64,000 nt of DNA from Methanococcoides methylutens (GCF_000765475.1 NZ_JRHO01000014.1:451687-515686); one strand, 5' to 3'; positions 54,719 through 63,693 are shown, counted from the first letter of the stretch. The notes: generated by a model from the sequence alone, not told the origin. A program made the numbers and translations.

Positions 54719-55897
54719 TCACTCATTACCTACGAAAAATGATCTTGCGTTAGTGACCGAGTCCTCCACCATTTCTTCAATGTTCAGCTTTTCCTCTTCT
54801 CTGACCATCAGATCGAATGCAGCATTGATCTCCGGCCTGTCAGGAACTGCACCACATCCGGATGTCGGCATAATGGAAATATCATAGGTACCTATACGCC
54901 TTGCAAGGTCAATGATCTCAGTCTTATCAAGTCCGATCAAAGGATGATAAAGGGGTATACCAAGTCCATATATCTCAGCATGCATGTTAGCAGCTGTCTG
55001 TGAAGCGACCTGCCCAATGGAAGAGCCAGTAACAATACCATCAGCACCTTCTTTTTTCATGATTTTATATGCCATGCGATACATAGTACGTTTGCACAGA
55101 AGACAGGTATTCTTCTCATTGCAGTTGTTAATGAATGTGTCAAGATTCTTGCCATGCGGAACTTCATACATCTTGAGGTCATCTGCAGGCGACCACCTCT
55201 TTAATACTTCCACACATTTGATTGCCCTTTCAAGGGCACTATCTTCAGCAAATGGATTATTGTTGGCATAAACCGGTATTATTTTTACACCACGCCTCAT
55301 CATAAGCCAGGCTGCTACCGGAGAATCGATTCCACCAGACATTAGAACGATCATTTTGCCCTGAGTACCAAGAGGTAATCCACCCACACCTTTCACGATG
55401 TCAGTAAATACATATGCCTTGTTCTGCCTCATTTCAACGAAGATCTCACGATCAGGGTTGGAAAGATCCACTTTCGGAGTCCTTCCAAGAGATTCCAGAC
55501 GAGCCCAGACCGCATCTCCGCAAAGGCGTCCAATATCAGTGGATGAAAGACCCTCTTTACCCGAGCGGCGTGCACGGATGCCGAATGATTCACCATCTTT
55601 GATCAGATCAGCACCAATGTCGGCACACAACTTTGCAGCAGCATCAATATCAGCTTCGACCTTTACAGCAGAAGATGTTGATACTACTCCGAAAACATCC
55701 GCAGCTGCCTTTGCAGCACCGGGATCATCTGATTCGATAAAAATACGGCCCCATTCCCTGTAAACCCTGGAGAAAGATACATCCTCCTGCTTCAGCATGG
55801 CTTCAAGGTTGCGAACCAGGACCCTTTCATACAGATTCCTGACGCCCGGACTCTTGAGAGCCAATTCGCCATATCTTACAATAACCACGTCGTACAT
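54719..55897 (-). CDS. thiI: tRNA 4-thiouridine synthase ThiI (no rhodanese domain)
   Basis: ThiI makes 4-thiouridine at position 8 of tRNA, and in some organisms also serves thiamine synthesis. The 392-residue protein has an N-terminal ferredoxin-like/THUMP region (about 1-165), then the PP-loop motif SGGIDSPVAAWLMMRRG near residue 189. The C-terminal part has NEKNTCLLCKRTMYR and SGCGAVPDRPEI. The rhodanese domain of bacterial ThiI is absent, as is usual in methanogens, so the sulfur donor must come from another source. Identification is sound; the upstream DNA to 55920 is a short promoter region. Confidence 0.93.
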   Translation of the reverse strand: MYDVVIVRYGELALKSPGVRNLYERVLVRNLEAMLKQEDVSFSRVYREWGRIFIESDDPGAAKAAADVFGVVSTSSAVKVEADIDAAAKLCADIGADLIKDGESFGIRARRSGKEGLSSTDIGRLCGDAVWARLESLGRTPKVDLSNPDREIFVEMRQNKAYVFTDIVKGVGGLPLGTQGKMIVLMSGGIDSPVAAWLMMRRGVKIIPVYANNNPFAEDSALERAIKCVEVLKRWSPADDLKMYEVPHGKNLDTFINNCNEKNTCLLCKRTMYRMAYKIMKKEGADGIVTGSSIGQVASQTAANMHAEIYGLGIPLYHPLIGLDKTEIIDLARRIGTYDISIMPTSGCGAVPDRPEINAAFDLMVREEEKLNIEEMVEDSVTNARSFFVGNE

Positions 55898-55975
55898 GAT
55901 GCTTACTTATTCATACATGTTTTTTAAGCTATTTGGTAAAGGCAAAAGTGACCAAAACATCAATTTGCCAAAAAT

Positions 55976-55983
55976 TATAAATA
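55976..55983 (+). promoter_or_regulatory. TATA box of zinc-ribbon unit A
   Basis: TATAAATA, preceded by an A-rich BRE-like run, predicts transcription start near 56005. It is conserved in copy B. The start codon is about 160 nt further on, an unusually long archaeal leader. Confidence 0.55.
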
Positions 55984-56066
55984 TTGATGAGATGATTATA
56001 TAGGTTTACTGTCCGACCAGAAATGTGGGGCACGATATAAATTTCAGCATCAGAAGGAATAAGGAC

Positions 56067-56093
56067 GTGTTAGGGGAGTGGGAAACTCAACAC
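56067..56093 (+). ncRNA. Conserved leader hairpin, copy A
   Basis: In the predicted leader, GTGTT pairs with AACAC and, inside, GAGT pairs with ACTC around a GGGAA loop, leaving a four-base bulge (AGGG). The pairing bases are identical in copy B although neighbouring bases differ. It may be a regulatory structure of the messenger rather than a separate RNA. Confidence 0.4.
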
Positions 56094-56164
56094 AACACTT
56101 AGAGTAATCTTTGTAAATTACATCCTGCGATGTGAAATTAATTGAAATTAGGGGAAAACGTAAA

Positions 56165-56302
56165 ATGAGAACATTACACAAATGTCCAAAATGTAGTTCA
56201 AGATTGGAATTGAAAGGGGAAAACATACAGGTTTGCAATGTCTGTAAATACTGGACAGAAGCAGGAACTGTAAGACTCGACTCAATTACAATTCTTGAGT
56301 GA
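56165..56302 (+). CDS. Small zinc-ribbon protein A1
   Basis: A 45-residue protein with two CxxC pairs, CPKC (Cys7/10) and CNVC (Cys24/27), separated by 13 residues: a minimal zinc ribbon of the kind found at the end of larger archaeal proteins. GGGG lies upstream of the ATG at 56165. It is nearly identical to B1 at 56795. The second gene of the unit begins 9 bp later. No function is known. The small size, the conservation and the ordered cysteines argue for a real gene. Confidence 0.75.
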   Translation: MRTLHKCPKCSSRLELKGENIQVCNVCKYWTEAGTVRLDSITILE

Positions 56303-56311
56303 GGAGAAGAC

Positions 56312-56464
56312 TTGAAAATTGCTTTAAAATGCCATATGTGTGATGTGGACCCGAAGATCATGAGGATTGGGGACAAAGCAATGTACTATTGTCCGAAATG
56401 TGGAAGAACGACACCAATTGACTCTGCATGCAGTGTTTCCGATCAAATTGCTTATACCGCTTGA
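56312..56464 (+). CDS. Small zinc-ribbon protein A2, TTG start
   Basis: A 50-residue zinc-ribbon protein with CHMC (Cys7/10) and CPKC (Cys27/30), ending in SDQIAYTA. The TTG at 56312 follows GAGGAGA. No other start fits before the first cysteine. It pairs with A1 and may bind the same partner; the two could even form one two-ribbon complex (inference). The gene has diverged from its B copy at 31 of 153 bases, of which a large share are third-position changes, so it is under protein-level constraint. Confidence 0.72.
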   Translation: MKIALKCHMCDVDPKIMRIGDKAMYYCPKCGRTTPIDSACSVSDQIAYTA

Positions 56465-56604
56465 TGTGAATTGCCTGTGACAGTCATCAATTCACAAAAT
56501 GTGAAAAAAGTTATCCATGTCATATATGAAGCATACCTACATATCATCTTTTTTAAGCTATTTTGCAAAGGCAAAAGTGGCCAAAACATCAATTTGCCGA
56601 AAAT

Positions 56605-56612
56605 TATAAATA
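56605..56612 (+). promoter_or_regulatory. TATA box of zinc-ribbon unit B
   Basis: TATAAATA at the equivalent place of copy B, with the same BRE-like context. Each copy therefore has its own promoter, so the two units are separate transcripts. Confidence 0.55.
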
Positions 56613-56695
56613 CTGATGAGATGATTATATAGGTTTACTGCCCCACCAGAAAGTTGGGGTATAAAGTCAATTTCGACATCATAAGAGGTATGAGC

Positions 56696-56722
56696 GTGTT
56701 TGGGGAGTGGGAAACTCAACAC
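56696..56722 (+). ncRNA. Conserved leader hairpin, copy B
   Basis: The GTGTT/AACAC and GAGT/ACTC arms of copy A are present again, with the loop GGGAA unchanged and the bulge changed from AGGG to TGGG. Positions are equivalent by the 629-bp offset. Confidence 0.4.
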
Positions 56723-56794
56723 AAAATTTAGAGAAATCTTTGTAGATCATATCCTGCGATGTGAAATATATTAGAAATTAGGGGAAGACGTAGC

Positions 56795-56932
56795 ATGAAA
56801 ACATTACACAAATGTCCAAAATGTAGTTCAAGATTGGAATTGAAAGGGGAAAACATACAGGTTTGCAATGTCTGTAAATACTGGACAGAAGCAGGAACTG
56901 CAAGACTCGACTCAATTACAATTCTTGAATGA
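56795..56932 (+). CDS. Small zinc-ribbon protein B1
   Basis: A 45-residue protein almost identical to A1 (two residue changes, Arg2 to Lys and Val36 to Ala). The CPKC and CNVC pairs are kept. Such near identity, flanked by more divergent DNA, suggests recent gene conversion or strong constraint on this gene. Confidence 0.75.
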   Translation: MKTLHKCPKCSSRLELKGENIQVCNVCKYWTEAGTARLDSITILE

Positions 56933-56941
56933 GGTGAGATC

Positions 56942-57094
56942 TTGGAAATTACCTTAAAATGTCACTTGTGTGATATTGATCTGAAGATAATGAGAATTGG
57001 CGATAACGCCATGTACTATTGTCAGAAATGCGGAAGAACAACCTCCATTGATTCTGCCTGCACAATTTCCGATCAAACTGCTTACACAGCCTGA
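56942..57094 (+). CDS. Small zinc-ribbon protein B2, TTG start
   Basis: The 50-residue partner of B1, with CHLC and CQKC pairs and the end SDQTAYTA. The start TTG at 56942 follows GAGGTGAG. It shares 80% of bases with A2. Its final codons overlap the stop of the convergent Toprim gene by 13 bp. Confidence 0.72.
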   Translation: MEITLKCHLCDIDLKIMRIGDNAMYYCQKCGRTTSIDSACTISDQTAYTA

Positions 57095-57558
57095 TGTGAA
57101 CTGCCTGCGATCTTCCTCAATTTTGCAACATAGGAATAAAGGCTTTCCACATCTTTAATCTCTTTTTTTACCATTGAACTCAAGCGTTCACGCATGTTCA
57201 TATCTACATCAATACCAAAATACCGGAGGTCTTCCGATATCTTTGATGCTAGCAAGTCACCACGACGGTCCCAGTCAGTCAGGACCATAACCTTTTTACC
57301 AGTATCAACGATCCTGGCAGAAACTTCCGTCAGAGGCCGGTGAGTTGCAAGTTCAATATCCCCCTGAAAACCCAGTTTTCTCAAAGAGATAACATCTCTT
57401 TTTCCTTCAACAACAATAAGATCACCATTATTTGAATGATCCAGCATTTCTTCAAGAAGTTCCTCGATCAGTTCAAGTTTTCGTTGATATACAAAAAGAG
57501 GAGCTTTCAGATGGGGCCTGCCCACTGGCATATTTGCATTCTGTTCATGATCTGACAT
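57082..57558 (-). CDS. Small Toprim-domain protein (UPF0292-like)
   Basis: A 158-residue protein with a Toprim domain: LIVVEGKRDVISLRKLG (catalytic Glu) and VLTDWDRRGDLLASK (Asp-x-Asp). Archaeal proteins of this size are grouped as UPF0292. Toprim domains occur in topoisomerases, primases and RNase M5-type nucleases, so a nucleic-acid cleavage or joining role is possible. It is the only minus-strand gene between the duplicated units and the 57710 gene, and its 3' end overlaps the B2 gene. Confidence 0.85.
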   Translation of the reverse strand: MSDHEQNANMPVGRPHLKAPLFVYQRKLELIEELLEEMLDHSNNGDLIVVEGKRDVISLRKLGFQGDIELATHRPLTEVSARIVDTGKKVMVLTDWDRRGDLLASKISEDLRYFGIDVDMNMRERLSSMVKKEIKDVESLYSYVAKLRKIAGSSHQAV

Positions 57559-57709
57559 TAATATAGAATATTAGAACTCAAACATTTAATAATCATGCCA
57601 TTAAAATGAGAACTCATCATTCCACACACATCGGATAATATTATATAGAAATGATAATTAAACTTTATACAGATGGAGATATCGACCAATCCATCAAGGA
57701 GTGGTATAT

Positions 57710-57916
57710 ATGAGTTGTATCTTTTGTGGAAAAGCTTGTACAGAAGCAGGAGTCGAAGGAGAATATGGGAAAGAGGTCGCAGAAGGCCGAATTGTCGGAC
57801 ACACCCACATTTGCCTGGATTGTCTGGCAGAGTTAAAAGAGATCCTCGATATTGAAGAAATTGAAAAGAAGCTCGCTGAGACAGAATACGAAATTTTTGA
57901 AGAGACAAAACACTGA
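57710..57916 (+). CDS. Small zinc-binding protein
   Basis: A 68-residue protein with CIFCGKAC near the N-terminus and HICLDC in the middle (Cys3/6 and Cys35/38 by my count), followed by an acidic helical tail (EIEKKLAETEYEIFEETKH). GGAG lies 8 bp before the ATG at 57710 and a CTTTATAC TATA-like box is at 57663-57670. The tail may be a coiled-coil. No family is recognised. Confidence 0.72.
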   Translation: MSCIFCGKACTEAGVEGEYGKEVAEGRIVGHTHICLDCLAELKEILDIEEIEKKLAETEYEIFEETKH

Positions 57917-57998
57917 AGTGGATTAATTGCCTGGCATAAATTAATAAAAAGAAGACATGCCAGACAGTACCAACTGTCTAGAACTAGCAAGAAGCAGA

Positions 57999-58289
57999 TT
58001 ATCTTTTAATAACGAATTCGGAGAGTTCATCATAAGTATCGATCCACATAACTTCGATGCCTTCAACATTGGAAAGTTCAGGACCGATGCGCAGATTATC
58101 CAATAGCTCTAATATAAGAGATCTTTTACCCTGAGCAATAACCCTTACACGACCATCTGGCAAATTCTGGGCATAGCCGACCAGACCTAATCCGGTAGCT
58201 ACTTTCTGAGTGAAGCTCCTGAAGTATACACCCTGAACCCTGCCGGAGACATACATCTCCGCACAGGCATTCTCATTATTTTCTGACAT
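57999..58289 (-). CDS. acyP: Acylphosphatase
   Basis: A 96-residue acylphosphatase, which hydrolyses acyl phosphates such as 1,3-bisphosphoglycerate and carbamoyl phosphate. The phosphate loop and catalytic residues are in MYVSGRVQGVYFRSF (Arg) and GYAQNLPDGRVRVIAQG (Asn). Length and layout are typical of the family. It is 21 bp from the thrS gene stop on the same strand, so it is probably co-transcribed with thrS. Confidence 0.93.
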   Translation of the reverse strand: MSENNENACAEMYVSGRVQGVYFRSFTQKVATGLGLVGYAQNLPDGRVRVIAQGKRSLILELLDNLRIGPELSNVEGIEVMWIDTYDELSEFVIKR

Positions 58290-58310
58290 GAACTCACTTC
58301 AATTACTATC

Positions 58311-60218
58311 TTAGAGGAACTTTGGCCTCATGGAAAGCAACTTTGCAAGAGGTAAACTGCGGTATGGCATATCGCCTATCTCGGACAGAACCCTTCCATT
58401 AAGCTCATCAGCAGTCATTTCGACTTTCTTTGGCTTCTTTGGTTCAGACTCAGCACGAATGGTCACATTGACCTTGCCGCTTTCCACTTCAGAATCACCA
58501 ATAACCGCCACATATGGAATCCATTCACGGCCTGCATCGCGTATCTTCTTACCCACGGTTTCCTCGCGGTCATCAATATCCACACGACACTGAAGAGCAT
58601 CGGCAACCTGATTGGCAAATTCCATATGCCTTTCAGCAATAGGGATGACACGGACCTGTGTCGGAGACACCCACACAGGTAAATTTGGAACTTTGCCAGC
58701 TTCTGCATCCATTGCGGCTTTTTCAAGGAGGGCATATATACACCTCTCAATTGCTCCGCTTGGAGAACAGTGAAGAACAACAGGACGTTGCGTCTCACCA
58801 TTGGAATCAATGTAATTTATATCATAGCGCTCTGCGTTCTCCACATCGATCTGTACAGTAGACAATGCACTTGCCTTTTCGATGGCATCCACGAAATTGA
58901 ACTCGAACTTAAGGACGAAATAGAAGAACCTTGTATCCCACATTTCCACAAGTACAGGCTTGTCAACCTTTCTTGCAAGTTCTGTGATAAAGTCCCTATT
59001 GCCTTCGTAAAAGTCACGTGTAAAGCGAATAGCAACTTCAAAGTCACTTACATCGATACCGATCCTGTTCAATGTATCAATACACATACTGTACTGCTCA
59101 CCGAACTGGGACACGGCACCTTCCATGTCCGGACACAATGTGTGCATATCCGGCATTGTGAAAGCACGCAGCCTTCGAAGACCCACAAGCTCACCACGCT
59201 GTTCCTTCCTGAAACTGTATCTGGTAAGCTCCATCATCTTAAGAGGAAGATGGCGGTAAGAAATGGTCATATCATGGTTCATCAGGAACTGACCGAAACA
59301 GGCAGCAAACCTGAGGAACATGTGACGTTTGTCAGACTCAATGGAATACTGACGTGCAGGGAACCTGTCAAGATACTTCTTCAAAGTCGGATGGTTCATG
59401 TCATACATCAATGGGGTTTCTACCTCCATTGCACCGATCTTTGCAGACTCATCGAGAACAAAATTCTCAATAAGTGACTTCATCAGCCTTCCCTTAGGAT
59501 AATAGCGCATATTACCGGAATCTGAACCAGGCTCATAATCTGCGATCTCAAGCCTGCGCATCAGCTCCACATGTGGTGGTGCCTTGTCAATGTTCCGGTT
59601 CTTGGTGATCTCATAATCCACGAACTTCCTGAGATTGTCGTAGCCGGTAAAATCAAACCCTTCTGCTTCATGAAGCTCACCATCAGGAGTGAGGATGCGC
59701 CAGTAGGACTTTGCAGTGCTTTCTGCTTTCAGTGCTTCAGAAACTACCTCATCCTTCTTCTCTTCAACTACAACTGCTTCACCACAGGTTGCAGACTCTT
59801 CCGGCCTGATAGTACGGGAAAGTTCGGAGAGCGGATGACCCTTACAGCTGATACTGAATGCTTTATACCAGCCAAATGGAGCTCTCATGACATTGTACTT
59901 GCCAGAAAGTTCTTTTTCGATGCTCTTGAGAACAGAGACCGCCACCTTCGGAGAGGAAAGGTCGGAGCTCAAGTGTGCATAAGGATAGAGCATCACATTT
60001 TCAGCTTTTACCTGCCCTGCAACCTTCTCTATTTCAGCAACAGCACGTTCAACTACCTGCTGCTGATCAGCCTCATCGAAGCTCTCAACGGCCATGAATG
60101 CCGTAAGTGCTTCCTCAAGACGTCCCTGCTTGAAGGACTCCTCGATCTTTTCAGCTACAGGAGTGCTCTTTTTTACCTCATATTCAATATAATCTGAATG
60201 GATAAGTAATAACTGCAT
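58311..60218 (-). CDS. thrS: Threonyl-tRNA synthetase, archaeal type
   Basis: A 635-residue ThrRS. The N-terminal about 140 residues ([17 protein letters not shown]...) are the archaeal editing domain related to D-aminoacyl-tRNA deacylase, which removes Ser from tRNA-Thr. The class II catalytic core has motif 2 [21 protein letters not shown], the zinc ligands Cys (AACFGQ), His (DMHTL) and His (VLHCSPSGA), and motif 3 [12 protein letters not shown]. The anticodon domain follows ([13 protein letters not shown]). Full length. Confidence 0.97.
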   Translation of the reverse strand: MQLLLIHSDYIEYEVKKSTPVAEKIEESFKQGRLEEALTAFMAVESFDEADQQQVVERAVAEIEKVAGQVKAENVMLYPYAHLSSDLSSPKVAVSVLKSIEKELSGKYNVMRAPFGWYKAFSISCKGHPLSELSRTIRPEESATCGEAVVVEEKKDEVVSEALKAESTAKSYWRILTPDGELHEAEGFDFTGYDNLRKFVDYEITKNRNIDKAPPHVELMRRLEIADYEPGSDSGNMRYYPKGRLMKSLIENFVLDESAKIGAMEVETPLMYDMNHPTLKKYLDRFPARQYSIESDKRHMFLRFAACFGQFLMNHDMTISYRHLPLKMMELTRYSFRKEQRGELVGLRRLRAFTMPDMHTLCPDMEGAVSQFGEQYSMCIDTLNRIGIDVSDFEVAIRFTRDFYEGNRDFITELARKVDKPVLVEMWDTRFFYFVLKFEFNFVDAIEKASALSTVQIDVENAERYDINYIDSNGETQRPVVLHCSPSGAIERCIYALLEKAAMDAEAGKVPNLPVWVSPTQVRVIPIAERHMEFANQVADALQCRVDIDDREETVGKKIRDAGREWIPYVAVIGDSEVESGKVNVTIRAESEPKKPKKVEMTADELNGRVLSEIGDMPYRSLPLAKLLSMRPKFL

Positions 60219-60329
60219 GATCTCACCGGTTGAATAATCCTGTGCTTTAATTAAGCCAATCCTTATTAACCTTTTTCAAGTAAGTATCCCGGAAACAAAA
60301 ATGGTACACAGATAAAAAGAGATTCACTT

Positions 60330-61418
60330 TTACTCTGCTTGCTCAACTTCAGCATTCCCTGCGTCTACCTGCTCAGCTTCAGCCTTATCCTGACACTCCA
60401 CATAAACGCGGTAGGCTGCCACCAGGGACCCCAGAAGTATCGGGGCTGCAAAGAAACCGGCAATTCCCCCGACAAATGCACCGCCGAGGAATGTCAACAT
60501 AATAAGGAACGGATGAATGTGCGATTTTATACCTGCAAGATATGGACGCAGGAACAACTCAGGTGGCACATAGATGACAATAGAACATATAACAAAGAAT
60601 ATCAGAGCACTCTCAAGTCCAAGGCTGAAGTAGCGTATGATAGAAAGAACGACCAGTACCATGTAACCGGCAAACATAGGTATCGCAGATGCAACGAAGA
60701 TGAGGGTTGCCAGCGCAAGAACATGTGACAGACCAAATGCATAGAACACAATAACAGAAAGCGTACTTACTGAAAGTGCAGCATAGGCATTGCCAATAAA
60801 CACGCCACTAAGGATCACATCCATGTGATGGACATATCTTTTGACAACATTCTGATCTCCATCCGGAACGATCCTGAGCATTGAGCGGTAGAGCGCATCG
60901 CCATCTGCAAGAAGGAAAAAGCACATGAAAATCGCGATCATAAGATTGATCATGAACATAGCGATCCCGCGTGCATAGGAAACGAATACAAGATTACCAA
61001 GAAGAGGAAGGACAGAGAGAGATGAATCCCATATAGTCTGCTGGATCTGTTCATAGTAGGCATGGGGGATGTTGAGATCGCGTATAAAATCGAACAGAGA
61101 ACCAAGTACAACAGTTTGGTTCTCAGATATCCAGACGATCTGGTTAGCGATCTCGACAATACCCATGCCAAGTATCAGCGTAATTGGTGCCACAATGAAC
61201 ATCGTGGCAATGAAAGCACCTAAATGACGTTTCCTCTTCAATGGCATATAGATAGGACGTGCTATATATGCGAAAACAAGTCCCAGCATTATACCATCAG
61301 CAAGAGGCAGCAAGATATAAACAAAAATGGAAAATAGTATAACTAAAGCTATTATTACAAAGATCTTCCATCTGGAACCGATCTGCCGGGACAGCTCATT
61401 AGATATGTTTGCGACCAT
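60330..61418 (-). CDS. AI-2E-family (TqsA/YhhQ-like) membrane permease
   Basis: A 362-residue protein with about eight membrane helices of the AI-2E transporter/PerM family (for example ALIFFVICSIVIYVPPELFLRPYL, GGAFVGGIAGFFAAPILLG). The family includes proteins linked to autoinducer export and to sodium/proton antiport, so the substrate is uncertain; the C-terminus is acidic and Glu-rich. The start ATG at 61418 is preferred to a GTG three codons upstream. It stands between thrS and the PUA/PP-loop protein, with no obvious operon link to either. Confidence 0.8.
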   Translation of the reverse strand: MVANISNELSRQIGSRWKIFVIIALVILFSIFVYILLPLADGIMLGLVFAYIARPIYMPLKRKRHLGAFIATMFIVAPITLILGMGIVEIANQIVWISENQTVVLGSLFDFIRDLNIPHAYYEQIQQTIWDSSLSVLPLLGNLVFVSYARGIAMFMINLMIAIFMCFFLLADGDALYRSMLRIVPDGDQNVVKRYVHHMDVILSGVFIGNAYAALSVSTLSVIVFYAFGLSHVLALATLIFVASAIPMFAGYMVLVVLSIIRYFSLGLESALIFFVICSIVIYVPPELFLRPYLAGIKSHIHPFLIMLTFLGGAFVGGIAGFFAAPILLGSLVAAYRVYVECQDKAEAEQVDAGNAEVEQAE

Positions 61419-61494
61419 CAAGAACACGCATTTAATTTTAACGAATAATAATATTATTTAGCACACAATATAACTGTAACACACTATTAATACT

Positions 61495-63549
61495 TCACTC
61501 AAAGGAAGTTCTTCTCGCGGACCTACCATCCATATTCAGTATGTCAGAGAGAAGCCTGTCCGAATATTTCAGGACAACACAGGCATCCGTACACCTTCCA
61601 CAACGTATGCAGTCATCACTTATGAACAGCTTTCCCTTTTCAGATCCAAGAGTAATGGCATTAACAGGACAGACCTTCAGGCATATGCCACATTCCGTGC
61701 ACTTGTTTATCCGCATCAGTTGTTCTGCAGTCCTTTTGAGATACTCCCTTGCATCATCCTCGGTCCTTGCGGTAACCTTGAGACTGCCGGAAGAGAAGAA
61801 CTTTATCGAATCACTGCCCGTCCTGACAAGCAACATGCCAAGATCTTCTGAGAGAACTGTGGTCCCCAGAATATTCAGCACTGCAGCAGCCTCGCTTAAA
61901 AGCACTCCACTAACAGCTGCTTCAACGGTGTAACCACCTTCCCTGCAAGGAGAAAACCCTGAAGTTAGAATGATAGCAAAATCCTCATCCTTCCGGACCT
62001 GTTCGGTCTCAATTCCGAGATCCTTAGCAAGATTTACCATCTTAGGCGGCAACTCCTTCCAGCGCCACAACCCATGCCTCACATATTCATCTGAAAGCCC
62101 TCTGGAACGTGCCCACTTCAGGAGATAGTCATTCCACCTGCCATATAGCGATGGATGGATCTCATGCAACCTTTCATATTCTGCAGACAATTCTGCAGGG
62201 CACAGGTAGCAGCCCACCCGCTCAAAACCCCTATCATAGAGAGGATTGTACTCCAGCCCGCGCCAGTGTATGTAAAGCCATACCTCAATAGCACGCCAGT
62301 CCCTTATCGGGAAGATGTTCAACTGGTCGGGAACAAAGGGATTCTTTTCACTGGCAGCAATATTTGCCCTGGAAAATGACTCATGCTTTCGCTTTCCATC
62401 GATGGTCAGGCACACACCACCACCTTCAGTACAACGGTCGATCACACGCCCTGCAGGAGCAAGCTTACATACCTTGCAGCACCAGCGGAAATCCTTTGCA
62501 GGAGGACCGAAGCTCTCAAGGTTATCCCAGAAAGCATTTTCTGCTTTTTCTTCGATAAGTTCAATACCCCGTTTTTCACAGTGGTCGTGCACAAAATCCA
62601 CAGTCTCCGGAAACTCGATCCCGGTGTTCAGGAAGAAAGCACTTACATCCCTGCTCTTAAGAGCACTCAATGTCAGGTCCAGGACCACAAGACTGTCCTT
62701 TCCCCCACTGAAAGATACATGCACAGGCAATTTCCGGTAATCTTTCTGGTTTGCAATGCCCTTGATGGTGTTCATTGCATTCTTCCCTAATTGCCTCAGG
62801 TGAGGGAGATTGGCCTTTATTGCATCATCCATTACGGAGATCTTTGGGCTTAACATCATAGTATTGGCCAGAATTTTTCTTACCCGAATAACCGGGCCTT
62901 CTGCCTGACCCATGTCCTCACTGTTGCACAAAGCAATACCCGAACCAACGAGATTACCAGACACCACGATCACAGGATCTCCTTTTTTGATGTCATTACT
63001 AAAGTGATCCAGCAGCTCTGCCTGCACTTTCTTGCCATTGAGATGGGACCTTGTCTTCTTCAGGACAACCGTTCTGCTGTCGGTCACCGAGTGGAGTAAC
63101 TGCGCACCAGTTGCAGATAGCTCGAAACGATATGCCATCACATGCATGTCATAGAACAACACACCGACCTTCAGCCCGTCGACGATCACCTCATCGGTCT
63201 TATCATCGCCGGGAATTTTGTTAAGAAGGACCAGATGCTCACCAATAGGATCGCAGCCATATTCGGACAAAAGCAGATCCCCAAGTACCCCACGTTCATA
63301 AGGCGAACAGAAACGTATGTCACCTGACCCTGAGAGTTTCACTTCAAGGATCTCGCCATCACAGGAACCACATTCTGGTTTGAGAAGAGGTACATTGCAT
63401 TCCTTGCACCAGAATATACGAGGATTCTCCTGTCCGGCAGGTTTCCTGAAACCTTTTTTCTTTTCACGAGAACCTTTGTTGCTTTTATTGCCTTTTTTAG
63501 AAGGAGATTTATGCATCTGTGAGTCGGCCTTTTTTAAGTGCATTGACAT
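61495..63549 (-). CDS. PUA/PP-loop (PAPS-reductase-like)/ferredoxin protein
   Basis: A 684-residue multi-domain protein. In order: a Lys/Ser-rich basic tail (1-40), a zinc ribbon (WCKEC...CGSC), a region of unknown fold, a PUA-like domain (about 170-235, VVLKKTRSHLNGKKVQAEL...GDPVIVVSGNLVGSG), a PAPS-reductase-type PP-loop domain (SFSGGKDSLVVLDLT near 281; WCCKVCKLAPAGRVI near 353) and two C-terminal 4Fe-4S motifs (CTECGICLKVCP, CIRCGRCTDAC). The PP-loop domain usually adenylates or reduces sulfur compounds, while the PUA domain and basic tail bind RNA. A role in RNA thiolation or sulfur transfer is therefore more likely than sulfate assimilation (inference). Methanogen-specific by my recollection. 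Confidence 0.8.
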   Translation of the reverse strand: MSMHLKKADSQMHKSPSKKGNKSNKGSREKKKGFRKPAGQENPRIFWCKECNVPLLKPECGSCDGEILEVKLSGSGDIRFCSPYERGVLGDLLLSEYGCDPIGEHLVLLNKIPGDDKTDEVIVDGLKVGVLFYDMHVMAYRFELSATGAQLLHSVTDSRTVVLKKTRSHLNGKKVQAELLDHFSNDIKKGDPVIVVSGNLVGSGIALCNSEDMGQAEGPVIRVRKILANTMMLSPKISVMDDAIKANLPHLRQLGKNAMNTIKGIANQKDYRKLPVHVSFSGGKDSLVVLDLTLSALKSRDVSAFFLNTGIEFPETVDFVHDHCEKRGIELIEEKAENAFWDNLESFGPPAKDFRWCCKVCKLAPAGRVIDRCTEGGGVCLTIDGKRKHESFSRANIAASEKNPFVPDQLNIFPIRDWRAIEVWLYIHWRGLEYNPLYDRGFERVGCYLCPAELSAEYERLHEIHPSLYGRWNDYLLKWARSRGLSDEYVRHGLWRWKELPPKMVNLAKDLGIETEQVRKDEDFAIILTSGFSPCREGGYTVEAAVSGVLLSEAAAVLNILGTTVLSEDLGMLLVRTGSDSIKFFSSGSLKVTARTEDDAREYLKRTAEQLMRINKCTECGICLKVCPVNAITLGSEKGKLFISDDCIRCGRCTDACVVLKYSDRLLSDILNMDGRSARRTSFE

Positions 63550-63693
63550 AAAAATGGGAGTTGTGGTTCATAAATACTTCCATAACACATCATTAATACC
63601 TGCATCCAATCGAAACTTACAGTTAATTACTGATCGAAAAATAAATATAAAAAAATGCAGATCGCTATGACCTGCTTCAAGTATTCCTCAGAC

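Larger units (their letters stand above)
55921..56464 (+). repeat. Tandem duplicated zinc-ribbon unit, copy A
   Basis: First copy of a roughly 630-bp direct repeat; the second is at 56549-57094. It contains a promoter, a leader of about 160 nt and two small zinc-ribbon genes. By hand the first gene differs at 3 of 138 bases between copies and the second at 31 of 153; the leader is roughly 85-90% alike. Confidence 0.85.
56549..57094 (+). repeat. Tandem duplicated zinc-ribbon unit, copy B
   Basis: Second copy, offset 629-630 bp from copy A. It carries the same promoter, leader hairpin and two genes. Its last gene overlaps the 3' end of the convergent Toprim gene (57082-57094). Confidence 0.85.

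Noticed and set aside
58770-59477. 235-codon open frame on the plus strand inside thrS
   Set aside because: It lies wholly antisense to a clear threonyl-tRNA synthetase; its product has no recognisable motif and the frame exists because of the codon bias of thrS.
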